Shown: positions 1 through 6,006, counted from the stretch's first letter. The stretch: DNA of 6,022 nucleotides from Thermoprotei archaeon (GCA_003650785.1 QMRW01000077.1:1-6022), one strand, 5' to 3'. Notes: generated by a model not told the origin, from the letters alone. Made by a program: numbers and translations.

Positions 1-1
1 G

Positions 2-367
2 TATCTAGAGTTTAGTAAGCCATACAATGAGATGGCCTTTAAACCTTTTAATGGAGGTTATATACACTTCTGTGGGCGTGGCCACCATATTCTGAAGCAC
101 ACTATTGATACAGAGGGAGTTAGAGGAATCAATCTAGGGGATCCAGATATGTACAACTTGAAGGAATTAATGGAAGAGCTAAGTAAGCGTAGGATATGTC
201 TTATATATTGGCCTCTTAAAATAGACATCAATAAGGGCTTTAGGAGATGTACTAGTGAATTTTTGAGGAGATTAAATATGAGAACAGGAATCATAGTTAA
301 GACTAATGCACCTAGTATAGACATGGCTAAGAAAATATTGAGAAAATGGAGAGAGTTATTTAAGTAA
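2..367 (+). CDS. C-terminal part of a uroporphyrinogen decarboxylase (URO-D) family protein, cut by the window edge
   Basis: The reading frame is open back to base 2 (YLEFSKPYNEM before the first ATG at 32), so this is the end of a longer gene and not a 111-residue protein. The segment SKPYNE followed by GGYIHFCGRGHHIL and then GVRGINLGDPDM matches, from memory, the end of URO-D-fold proteins of the MtaA/CmuA/methyltransferase-like branch. There a Gly-Gly-x-Ile-His-Phe-Cys-Gly motif sits before the last beta strand and a 'RGINFG-P' stretch follows. The tail (RTGIIVKTNAPS, then AKKILRKWRE) also fits the usual ending of this family. True heme-pathway HemE enzymes end differently, so a corrinoid- or methyl-transfer role is more likely than heme synthesis, but the substrate cannot be told from this part. 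The His and Cys of IHFCG are possible metal ligands, as in the zinc-dependent methyltransferases; that is inference. The stop is TAA at 365-367. Confidence 0.72.
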   Translation, partial: YLEFSKPYNEMAFKPFNGGYIHFCGRGHHILKHTIDTEGVRGINLGDPDMYNLKELMEELSKRRICLIYWPLKIDINKGFRRCTSEFLRRLNMRTGIIVKTNAPSIDMAKKILRKWRELFK

Positions 368-757
368 CAACACTGGTATGGACTGCCTAAAGAAATCTTC
401 ACTCAATTTTCACATCTCCTATATATTCAATTTCTATATCATCTCTTCGGAGATAACAATGAGAAAAATCTCTATCATGAACAAACCTGTATCCTCTTTT
501 AAAAAGGATAAACTAATTTTCCTCTTATTAAGAATCCTCTCACTCCCTTACAACTCCTCTAATAAAACTCCGAGTATCTCTACGAGAGCCCTTCCTTAAT
601 ACTATGCACATATCTTCACATAGGATATTGCTATCCCTTTAAGCTATATGCTCAAGAGAATCCATAGGGTCTCTTAAAAGTACATTTCTCAACTGTATGC
701 TAGTTACTTTCATGGACATACTAATATAGGTGGGCAATCCTATAGTAGTGGTAAGCC
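368..757. other. 390-base stretch without an intact gene
   Basis: This is the gap between the URO-D family gene and the next + strand gene. The + strand is rich in pyrimidines and has one open frame (378-599) whose product lacks protein-like character; it has no ribosome binding site and I do not believe it. The minus strand is purine-rich, as the coding strands in this window are, and may carry a broken gene (see 399-719). Two small inverted repeats are visible: CCTCTTTTAAAAAGG near 494-508 (an imperfect palindrome) and GGATA-TTGC-TATCC at 623-636 (a perfect 5-bp stem). Neither has a T-run placed as in a clear terminator. No tRNA, direct repeat or mobile-element end was seen. Confidence 0.6.
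399..719 (-). pseudogene. possible decayed small gene on the minus strand (unknown family)
   Basis: Reading leftward from an ATG at 719-717, the first 26 codons are open and protein-like (MSMKVTSIQLRNVLLRDP, continuing to LEHIA) and then hit TAA. Further on, the other two frames give GRALVEILGVLLEEL and KGVRGFLIRGKLVYPF. The original frame then reopens for 36 codons, including RGYRFVHDRDFSHCYLRRDD and ending DVKIE before TGA at 401-399. Stitched together these would give a protein of about 105-110 residues broken by at least three frame changes and several stops. I do not recognise the family. Some open segments are expected by chance in AT-rich DNA. The case for a relic rests on the natural-looking composition of the pieces and the purine-rich coding strand. 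The alternative is plain non-coding DNA. Confidence 0.33.
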
Positions 758-1450
758 ATGCTACCTAGAAAACCAGCCCTATCTGTAGTATGGGGACTTG
801 ATGAAATGAGACTTCTAACCTATGTAGTAATAGACCATAGTGGAAGAATAGTAGAGGATGGTCATCTACCAATAGATGTCAAACTTGGTGATCTTATACA
901 GGAACTTAACTCTATTTTTGAAAAATATGAAATCTGCCATGTAGTTCTAGAGAATCCTAATAAATTAAATCAACTCAAAAAGGAAGTAGATGGAGTAAGG
1001 AGTATCAAAACCCATGGATGGAAGAAAAAGATAAAATTAGTTAATGAAGCATTTCCACTAGTGAAAGCACTTTTATCTAGAAAAGCTCCACTGGAACTCA
1101 TAGAATCTAGTGTAGATGACTATACAAAATGTCCGATATGTGGGAGTGAGTTAGAGGAAGGAATTTCGGAAGAAATAGGATTGAATGTAGAGCTAGGAGA
1201 GTTCAAGAGAATAAGGAAGAGAGGAAATGTATACAGAGCATATTTCAAGAAGGGGTATATAGATGTCCCCAGGGAGCTGGTAGCCTTAGCAGCTGAACTC
1301 TATGATTTCCTTATAGAGAATTCTATAGTAGTAGGTCCTATGAGAACAGAAGATCTGAACGAAAGTCCGATAATCCCCATAATAGAGGGAGATGATATTA
1401 AGCTTAGACTAGAGTTATTCGAAGAAGATGAACCTATAGAGATATCATAG
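758..1450 (+). CDS. hypothetical protein, possible RNase H-like N-terminal fold with a CPICG knuckle
   Basis: The protein has 230 residues and belongs to no family I can name. TAA in frame at 752-754 excludes a longer start, so ATG 758 is the first possible one. No clear Shine-Dalgarno site lies close to it; the AGGTGGG at 727-733 is too far away. Residues 8-65 read as three beta strands (SVVWGLD, LTYVVID, GRIVEDGHL), a helix (43-57) and a fourth strand (HVVLE). This is the order of RNase H/RuvC-like domains, and D15 and E65 fall where two catalytic acids would sit; D120/D121 could supply a third. That fold assignment is inference. A single CPICG knuckle lies at 125-129 with no partner CxxC, so it is either half of a zinc site shared with another chain or with C60 and a His, or a relic. 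The C-terminal end (about 198-228) is strongly acidic. It is probably transcribed with the small gene 14 bases downstream. The protein is cytoplasmic, with no signal peptide or membrane segment. Confidence 0.75.
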   Translation: MLPRKPALSVVWGLDEMRLLTYVVIDHSGRIVEDGHLPIDVKLGDLIQELNSIFEKYEICHVVLENPNKLNQLKKEVDGVRSIKTHGWKKKIKLVNEAFPLVKALLSRKAPLELIESSVDDYTKCPICGSELEEGISEEIGLNVELGEFKRIRKRGNVYRAYFKKGYIDVPRELVALAAELYDFLIENSIVVGPMRTEDLNESPIIPIIEGDDIKLRLELFEEDEPIEIS

Positions 1451-1464
1451 GTAGACACCCATAT

Positions 1465-1698
1465 ATGGCTCAAGAATTAAAGAAATTACTGAATAGTTCA
1501 CTTATGGTCGTATTTAGGCTACAGATAAGGGGAGAAAGATTAAGCTTTAGCTATTTTTGGGGAAGAAGTGAAAGGAGTGCATATGACCACTACGAGAATA
1601 TGATAATTAGAAAGTTCATAAGGTGGATAAATAATACAGGTGACATAAGTTTTCTCTTTGAAGTAATATCGAGTATTGTCGAAGAGAGTGAAGAGTAA
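1465..1698 (+). CDS. small hypothetical protein (77 residues)
   Basis: The frame starts at ATG 1465, 14 bases after the stop of the preceding gene and on the same strand, and ends with TAA at 1696-1698. The protein is small. It has an aromatic and basic middle (FSYFWGRSERSAYDHYEN, then IRKFIRWINN) and an acidic tail (IVEESEE). It has no cysteine, no membrane segment and no motif that I recognise. No good Shine-Dalgarno site precedes it, so it may depend on translation of the upstream gene. Composition and codon use (AGA/AGG arginine, ATA isoleucine) look like those of the neighbours, which supports a real gene. The close pairing suggests the two products act together, but nothing shows how. 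The same frame stays largely open past its stop, with two TAA codons, as far as 1809. The gene may therefore once have been longer, or the tail may be chance. Confidence 0.55.
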   Translation: MAQELKKLLNSSLMVVFRLQIRGERLSFSYFWGRSERSAYDHYENMIIRKFIRWINNTGDISFLFEVISSIVEESEE

Positions 1699-1821
1699 AA
1701 CTACTTAAGCTAAGGTAAGGAAAAATCCTCAGTAACTACAAAGAATTTAGAACGAGATTGTAACATGTCCGAGATAGCATTAGGTAAAGTGTGGAGGAGT
1801 GCCGTTTAAACTGTCACGAGT
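1699..1821. other. convergent intergenic gap
   Basis: This is the spacer between the + strand hypothetical pair and the end of the minus strand oxidoreductase operon, so transcripts from both sides should end here. Read on the minus strand it holds one T-run (ATTTTT at 1726-1721), about 95 bases beyond the porB stop. That could serve as an archaeal T-rich terminator but is weak. No strong hairpin is visible. On the + strand a 14-codon frame starts at ATG 1765 (MSEIALGKVWRSAV, stop TAA 1807-1809); see the findings. Confidence 0.5.
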
Positions 1822-2715
1822 TTAGGAGATAATTTTCCTAATATCCTCCCATAATTTATCTACGTACTCTTCGAGAATTCTTATCTCTTCCTCTGATATG
1901 TGAGAGAACCTACCCTGGATTTTAATATATTCAACTATAGGAGATCTCTTACTCTTATCTAATAACGATCTACTAACTCCAGTTAATCTAAACTTCCCTC
2001 TTTCAACTTCGTAGAGTGGCCACATTCCAGTGAGTACTGCTAGTCTACCTATCTCTATTGTCTTACTTGGTGGGAATCTCCAGCCAACCGGGCAGGGAGC
2101 TAGGAGATGTATATACTTGAATCCCTTGTACCTTGCGGCTTTCCTTATTTTCTCTATAAAATCTAATGGATAACCTATTGAAGCTGTAGCGACATAGGGT
2201 ACATCATGAACTACCATCATCATAGGTAAGTTCTTCTTGTGTCTTCTCTTACCTAATACTGTAGTCGTAGTCCAAGCTCCATAAGGAGTAGAACCACTAC
2301 GTTGAATTCCAGTATTCATATAAGCCTCATTATCGTAACATATGTACAATATATTGTCTCCTCGCTCAGCTGCTCCACTAAGGGCTTGTAGCCCTATATC
2401 TACAGTTCCTCCATCTCCACTCCAACATACTACATGCACTCCTTTTTTACCAAGGATTTCGAGAGCTGCAGCGATTCCAGAGGCAGTAGCCGCTGATGAG
2501 GCAAATATTACATTGATTAGGGGGAGTTTTATTGAAGTCTTAGGATAGGGTCCTTGAATTATTGAAGTACACGAGGCCGGTACAACTAGTATCATGTTCT
2601 TTCCTAAGGCCTTACCTAGTAATCTAAGTCCTAAAGATGCTGGACACCCTGGACAGGAGGCGTTTCCTGGTAGTAGATACTCTTCTCTAGATAGAGACTT
2701 TATAGTAATTGTCAT
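1822..2715 (-). CDS. porB: 2-oxoacid:ferredoxin oxidoreductase (pyruvate or branched-chain type), beta subunit
   Basis: This subunit binds thiamine diphosphate (TPP) and one [4Fe-4S] cluster. With alpha it forms the active site that decarboxylates a 2-oxo acid, passes electrons towards ferredoxin and makes acyl-CoA. The TPP/Mg signature is clear: GDGG at 100-103, then YDNEAYMNTG at 127-136. The highly conserved segment from GIQRS through YGAWTT follows at 136-150. Cluster ligands should be C21 and C24 (SCPGCPAS), C49 (ASCTS) and C208 (APCPVGW). CPGCP replaces the usual CxGCG. At 297 residues it is shorter than the POR beta subunits I remember (~320-330) and nearer the VOR type (~310). SLGLR at 27-31, the VVPASC stretch and the short RRHKK linker also recall VorB. 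ATG is preceded by a strong GGAGGTGAT, and the start overlaps the alpha stop by one base (TAATG), so translation is coupled. It is the last gene of the operon. The family is certain; the substrate is not. Confidence 0.95.
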   Translation of the reverse strand: MTITIKSLSREEYLLPGNASCPGCPASLGLRLLGKALGKNMILVVPASCTSIIQGPYPKTSIKLPLINVIFASSAATASGIAAALEILGKKGVHVVCWSGDGGTVDIGLQALSGAAERGDNILYICYDNEAYMNTGIQRSGSTPYGAWTTTTVLGKRRHKKNLPMMMVVHDVPYVATASIGYPLDFIEKIRKAARYKGFKYIHLLAPCPVGWRFPPSKTIEIGRLAVLTGMWPLYEVERGKFRLTGVSRSLLDKSKRSPIVEYIKIQGRFSHISEEEIRILEEYVDKLWEDIRKIIS

Positions 2716-3896
2716 TATATCACCTCCTTAACTCCATACCACTCAACTCTACTCCTCCTCTCTCCTACTTCTAAATCTGTGTAGACTTGTTTAACCATTT
2801 GAGCGAAGTCTTTAGCTGTCACATCCCTACCACCTAAACCAGCTATAAATCCCCTCACAGTCACACTGTTCTGTTGAAGAATTGACGAAACTTCGGTAAA
2901 CAGTATTCCAGTTCCTCCAAATGAAATATCTCTGTCTACAACTATAACAGCTTTCCTTCCCAATGAAACTCTCTTAATCTCCTCTATAGGAAGAGGCCTA
3001 ATAAAACGTATTCTCAGTACTCCTACCCTAAGACCTTCCTCTCTTAACTTGTCAGCACACTCCTTCGCATCTCCAGACCAGGCACCCATCAATACTAGAA
3101 TTACATCTGCATCATTACATCTATATTCTTCGACTAACCCTCCATATTTTCTAGAAGAGATTTCATAGAATTCTTCTTCAACTTCTCGTATAACCTGTTT
3201 TGCTCTCTCCATAGCTTTCTGTATGAGATATCTGAATTCCATGTAGTGATCAGGAAAGGCTACATTTCCCATAGTTATTGGATTCTCTATATCTAGTAAG
3301 AAGGAAAATGCTCTACGAGGAGGTAAGAATTTATCAACTTTATCTTGATCTAATAAACTAACAGGAGCCGCTGTATGGCTCAGGGAAAATGCATCCAGCC
3401 CTATCATCACTGGGAGTAGTACTCTTTCATCTTCAGCTATACGATAGGCTTGGATAATCATATCGAAGACTTCTTGATTACTTTCTGCCATAGCTATGAT
3501 CCAACCAGTATCTCTCTGAGCTAGAATGTCTGAATGATCTGTCCAGATATTCCATGGAGGGAATATAGCTCTAGTCACTACTGCCATTACTATTGGAAGT
3601 CTAGCACCAGCTGCAGACCAGATAGCTTCATGCATGTATAATAACCCCTGACTTGAAGTTGCAGTAAAGACTCTAGCTCCAGCAGCCGAGGCTCCAATAA
3701 TTGCGGCCATAGCTGAGTGTTCACTCTCTACTCTAATGTACTTAGCCTTAAGCTCCCCCCTCTCAACGAACTCTGCTAACTTCTCAACTATCTGGGTCTG
3801 AGGGGTAATGGGATAGGCAGCTATGACATGCGGTCTACATAACTTCACTGCATGTGCAACTGCATGATTCCCACTCAACACAGCTACTCGTTCCAA
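2715..3896 (-). CDS. porA: 2-oxoacid:ferredoxin oxidoreductase (pyruvate or branched-chain type), alpha subunit
   Basis: This subunit binds the pyrimidine ring of TPP and much of the substrate, and is the largest of the four. At 393 residues it has the usual full length. The N-terminal domain contains AAYPITPQTQIVE (26-38), in which T31 is the conserved threonine, and VESEHSAM (56-63), in which E59 should be the glutamate that activates TPP. The FTATSSQG stretch (77-84) and R109 (VVTRAIFPPWNIW) follow; R109 is where the substrate carboxylate is bound in pyruvate enzymes. QRDTGW and the LDAFSLSHT stretch come next. A second Rossmann-like domain begins near DADVILVLMGAW, with RFIRPLPIEEIK, and the protein ends with FIAGLGGRDVT. 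LDAFSLSHT and the DQDKVDKFLP segment recall pyruvate-type PorA from memory. The start codon is TTG, four bases after the porD stop, with GAGGTGA just ahead of it. The stop overlaps the porB start. It acts in the cytoplasm. Confidence 0.95.
   Translation of the reverse strand: MERVAVLSGNHAVAHAVKLCRPHVIAAYPITPQTQIVEKLAEFVERGELKAKYIRVESEHSAMAAIIGASAAGARVFTATSSQGLLYMHEAIWSAAGARLPIVMAVVTRAIFPPWNIWTDHSDILAQRDTGWIIAMAESNQEVFDMIIQAYRIAEDERVLLPVMIGLDAFSLSHTAAPVSLLDQDKVDKFLPPRRAFSFLLDIENPITMGNVAFPDHYMEFRYLIQKAMERAKQVIREVEEEFYEISSRKYGGLVEEYRCNDADVILVLMGAWSGDAKECADKLREEGLRVGVLRIRFIRPLPIEEIKRVSLGRKAVIVVDRDISFGGTGILFTEVSSILQQNSVTVRGFIAGLGGRDVTAKDFAQMVKQVYTDLEVGERRSRVEWYGVKEVI
2719..2727 (-). promoter_or_regulatory. 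Shine-Dalgarno site of porB
   Basis: GGAGGTGAT, read on the minus strand, is a near-perfect anti-16S match and lies inside the last codons of porA (KEVI). From the end of GGAGG to the ATG at 2715-2713 there are 7 bases. It fixes the porB start and supports reinitiation at the TAATG overlap. Confidence 0.85.
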
Positions 3897-3900
3897 GATT

Positions 3901-3907
3901 TCACCTC
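3901..3907 (-). promoter_or_regulatory. Shine-Dalgarno site of porA (decides a TTG start)
   Basis: GAGGTGA, read on the minus strand, includes the TGA stop of porD and lies 4 bases before TTG 3896-3894. No ATG or GTG is better placed, so this site supports the TTG start and coupled translation of delta and alpha. Confidence 0.75.
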
Positions 3908-4155
3908 TCTAGGACTATTTCTATAGCTTTCCTAGGACACTCATTGGCACATATTCCACAACCTTTACAGTAATCGTAGTCTATGGTAATATCGTCATCG
4001 GTTCTAAGTATAGCACCCTCTGGACAGTAGAGCCAGCATAACAGACACTTAATGCATTTCTCCCTATCTATGATAGGTTTAAATGTTCTCCAAAACCCTG
4101 TTTTTCCCACAGCCCCCTTTGCTGGAGTTGATATAGGAACTATTTTCTCTCTCAA
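3901..4155 (-). CDS. porD: 2-oxoacid:ferredoxin oxidoreductase, delta subunit (2x[4Fe-4S] ferredoxin-like)
   Basis: This is the electron-transfer subunit, carrying electrons from the TPP/cluster site in beta to external ferredoxin. In the 84-residue form chosen here it has two complete CxxCxxCxxxCP motifs: C34, C37, C40, C44 and C63, C66, C69, C73. The family segment WRTFKPIID sits just before the first motif and IDYDYCKGCGICANECP forms the second. The frame is open to a GTG at 4233-4231, which would give 110 residues and overlap porG by 76 bases. The extra 26 residues (MERRNGGEELISGSF...) look like an out-of-frame reading of porG. I prefer TTG 4155-4153, two bases after the porG stop and preceded by the purine run GAGAGAGGGA. 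The neighbouring porA also starts with TTG. Known PorD proteins are about 85-105 residues, so both forms are possible by length. The function is sure; the start is less so. Confidence 0.9.
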   Translation of the reverse strand: MREKIVPISTPAKGAVGKTGFWRTFKPIIDREKCIKCLLCWLYCPEGAILRTDDDITIDYDYCKGCGICANECPRKAIEIVLER

Positions 4156-4157
4156 TT

Positions 4158-4715
4158 CTAATCCCTCTCTCTGATATTTTCGTACGCTAAACGAGCCGCT
4201 AATGAGTTCTTCTCCCCCATTTCTCCTCTCCACTTTCTCCTAATACACTCCTCTATGGATTCTATAGAGATAATATTGAGTACTCTCGCAATGGCTCCGA
4301 GCATAGCTGTATTGACGACAGGCCATCCAGCTACTACTAAACCTAGCTTCAATGCTATTGAAGTCGCGTTAACTGTGAAGATCCTCTGAGAGGGAATCTT
4401 TGGAAACTTTAATTTTTCACTCGAGTTAACTACGATTATCCCATTACTCTTAAGCCCTTGAAGAATAGATCTAAGTTGTAATAGTTTTTCATCCAGTACC
4501 ACTATGGCATCTGGGTTGTAAATCTGACTATAGATTCTAATGGGTTTATTAGAGATTCTTGTAAAGGCGACAACAGGAGCACCTCTCCTCTCAGCTCCGA
4601 AGAACGGTATAGCTTGAGACCATAGACCCTCGAAAACTGCAGCTTCAGCGAGGAGAGTTGCAGCTGTGACTACTCCCTGTCCTCCACGTCCATGAAAACG
4701 TATTTCATATATCAC
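4158..4715 (-). CDS. porG: 2-oxoacid:ferredoxin oxidoreductase, gamma subunit
   Basis: Gamma forms the domain of the oxidoreductase linked to CoA binding and complex assembly; some archaea share one copy between POR and VOR. At 185 residues it is the normal family length. The N-terminus has the family signature FHGRGGQGVVTAA (7-19, GxGGQG), followed by FFGAERRGAPV (38-48) and the SQIYNPDAIVVLDE segment (63-76). The conserved VVNTAMLGA stretch lies near 133-141. The start is GTG at 4715-4713, with GGGGTGAG (4726-4719) just upstream; TGA at 4730-4728 in frame rules out any start further up. It begins 26 bases after the aminotransferase stop and is followed almost at once by porD. It is the first oxidoreductase gene of the operon, in the common archaeal order gamma-delta-alpha-beta. 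It contains no cysteine cluster, as expected. Confidence 0.94.
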   Translation of the reverse strand: MIYEIRFHGRGGQGVVTAATLLAEAAVFEGLWSQAIPFFGAERRGAPVVAFTRISNKPIRIYSQIYNPDAIVVLDEKLLQLRSILQGLKSNGIIVVNSSEKLKFPKIPSQRIFTVNATSIALKLGLVVAGWPVVNTAMLGAIARVLNIISIESIEECIRRKWRGEMGEKNSLAARLAYENIRERD

Positions 4716-4718
4716 ACA

Positions 4719-4726
4719 CTCACCCC
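4719..4726 (-). promoter_or_regulatory. Shine-Dalgarno site of porG (GTG start)
   Basis: GGGGTGAG on the minus strand, within the 26-base gap after the aminotransferase gene, lies 3 bases before GTG 4715-4713. The gap shows no TATA-like element or T-run, which fits co-transcription with the aminotransferase. Confidence 0.6.
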
Positions 4727-4741
4727 TTCATAGTATATAGG

Positions 4742-5974
4742 TTAAGCTGCGACTTTAGTAAAGAGGCGCTTATCCACTACTTCTCGAAAGAGTTCTCCTA
4801 ATATTTTAATACCCTCCTCTATTTCATGAGCTTTAGGATAACTGAAGTTTAGTCTCATAGTGTTTCTCCCACTCCTATCTATAAAGAAGCTATCTCCAGG
4901 TATATAGCAGACTCCTCTATTTAAGGCCTCTGTGAGTAACTCTCTAGTATCTACTACATCGGGTAAGCTGACGAAAATGTACATACCTCCTATTGGTTTG
5001 ATCCAGTGTGTTTTTTCAGGCATGTATTCCTCTAGAAAACATAGCATTAGATCCCTCTTTCTCTTGTAGAACTTCGGTAGAATCTTCAACTGCTTATCGA
5101 TTAAACCTCTTCTAAATGCCTCATAGGCTATGTACTGAGAGAAAGTTGAGCTACAGACATCCATAGACTGTTTAGCTAACACCATTTTCCTGGTAATATC
5201 CTCTTCAGCTATAACCCAACCAATTCTGAGACCTGGTACTAGTACTTTGCTCAGTGTGCTTAAATGTATAACTCTACCCGTCTTATCTAGGGATTTAAGG
5301 TGTTCATACTTGACGGGTTCAAAAAGTATGTAGCTATAAGGATTATCCTCAACTATTAGAAGATCGTATTCTTCGGCTAGTTCTATCAGTCTACGCCTAC
5401 GCTCGTTGCTCATAGTTAATCCTGTGGGATTTTGTGCTGTTGGAATAGTATAAACAAACTTCACTCTTTCATTTCTCCTTTTGATCTCCTTCAACAGAGA
5501 CTCAAGAGTATCAATTTTCATACCTTCTTGATCCATTGGAACTCCATAGTATTTTGGAGAGCTAAGATTAAATGCATTGATAGCTGCTAAATAAGTTGGT
5601 TTTTCAACTATTACTACATCTCCAGGATCTATAAGTATTCTACTTAAAATGTCGATAGCTTGTTGACTACCACTAGTGATTATTACGTTATCTAATCCTC
5701 CTACCTTAATCCCAAATCTCTTCATAAATTTGAGAATTTCCTCCCTTAGCTCATCTAGTCCTTCTGTAGTTCCATATTTAAGCGCTTCACCTCTATACAA
5801 CAGTATTACATCACGAGCTATATCCGCTAGTTCATCCACTGGGTATAATTCTGGGTCTGGAAATCCTCCACCAAAGCTTATGATCTTCTTCTTTTCTTGC
5901 CACTTTAGGAGTTCTCTTACCTCTGATGCCCTGATTTTATGAGCTAGTTGAGAGAAGAATACATCCAGTTTCAA
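4742..5974 (-). CDS. PLP-dependent aminotransferase, class I/II (aromatic/multi-substrate or LysN-like)
   Basis: This enzyme moves an amino group between an amino acid and a 2-oxo acid (usually 2-oxoglutarate/glutamate) in the cytoplasm. The 410-residue protein is full length and shows every hallmark of fold-type I enzymes. MRASEVRE-like residues (RASEVRELL) are near 15. GGGFPD is at 35-40, KYGTTEG at 66-72 and TSGSQQAID at 100-108. TAQNPTG (179-185) carries the cofactor-contacting N182, and VEDNPYSY (208-215) has D210 and Y213. STLSKVLVPGLRIGW (239-253) has the Schiff-base lysine K243, and MRLNFSY (373-379) has the carboxylate-binding R374. The best match from memory is the Thermococcales multi-substrate/aromatic aminotransferase group, related to LysN and to the C-terminal domain of MocR regulators; no DNA-binding domain is present. 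The start is TTG, with GAGGT six bases upstream and a TATA box before that. It leads the operon with porGDAB and may supply or consume the 2-oxo acid used there. The exact substrate cannot be read from sequence. Confidence 0.92.
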   Translation of the reverse strand: MKLDVFFSQLAHKIRASEVRELLKWQEKKKIISFGGGFPDPELYPVDELADIARDVILLYRGEALKYGTTEGLDELREEILKFMKRFGIKVGGLDNVIITSGSQQAIDILSRILIDPGDVVIVEKPTYLAAINAFNLSSPKYYGVPMDQEGMKIDTLESLLKEIKRRNERVKFVYTIPTAQNPTGLTMSNERRRRLIELAEEYDLLIVEDNPYSYILFEPVKYEHLKSLDKTGRVIHLSTLSKVLVPGLRIGWVIAEEDITRKMVLAKQSMDVCSSTFSQYIAYEAFRRGLIDKQLKILPKFYKRKRDLMLCFLEEYMPEKTHWIKPIGGMYIFVSLPDVVDTRELLTEALNRGVCYIPGDSFFIDRSGRNTMRLNFSYPKAHEIEEGIKILGELFREVVDKRLFTKVAA

Positions 5975-5980
5975 CTTCAG

Positions 5981-5985
5981 ACCTC
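5981..5985 (-). promoter_or_regulatory. Shine-Dalgarno site of the aminotransferase gene (TTG start)
   Basis: GAGGT on the minus strand sits six bases before TTG 5974-5972 and supports that start codon, since no ATG lies at a suitable distance. Given the TATA box position it should lie almost at the 5' end of the mRNA. Confidence 0.65.
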
Positions 5986-6006
5986 GATTAAAACATTAAC
6001 CTAGTC

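Noticed and set aside
58..402. 114-codon open frame on the minus strand
   Set aside because: It lies opposite the URO-D family gene, whose protein has recognisable motifs. The minus product is a shadow with hydrophobic, low-information content and no ribosome site.
494..508. CCTCTTTTAAAAAGG near-palindrome, considered as a terminator or operator
   Set aside because: It is imperfect and AT-rich, lies about 130 bases after the URO-D stop, and falls within the possible gene relic; there is no second copy and no promoter next to it.
378..599. 73-codon open frame on the + strand
   Set aside because: The product is rich in Ser, Asn, Ile and Phe, as expected when a purine-rich strand is read backwards. 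It has no Shine-Dalgarno site or recognisable motif; the opposite strand looks more protein-like.
623..636. GGATA-TTGC-TATCC hairpin, considered as a terminator or regulatory element
   Set aside because: The stem is only 5 bp, has no following T-run of note and lies more than 250 bases beyond the nearest + strand stop; this size is expected by chance.
1124..1146. CPICG knuckle in the 230-residue protein, considered as the TnpB-type zinc ribbon of an IS605-family element
   Set aside because: There is only one CxxC pair, no TnpB-like catalytic motif order, and no TnpA gene or element ends nearby.
2342..2548. 68-codon open frame on the + strand inside porB
   Set aside because: It is a shadow of the TPP-binding region of porB, which is conserved in the family.
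5676..5942. 88-codon open frame on the + strand inside the aminotransferase gene
   Set aside because: It is a shadow; the Ser/Pro/Ile-rich product is the complement of the conserved N-terminal part of the aminotransferase.
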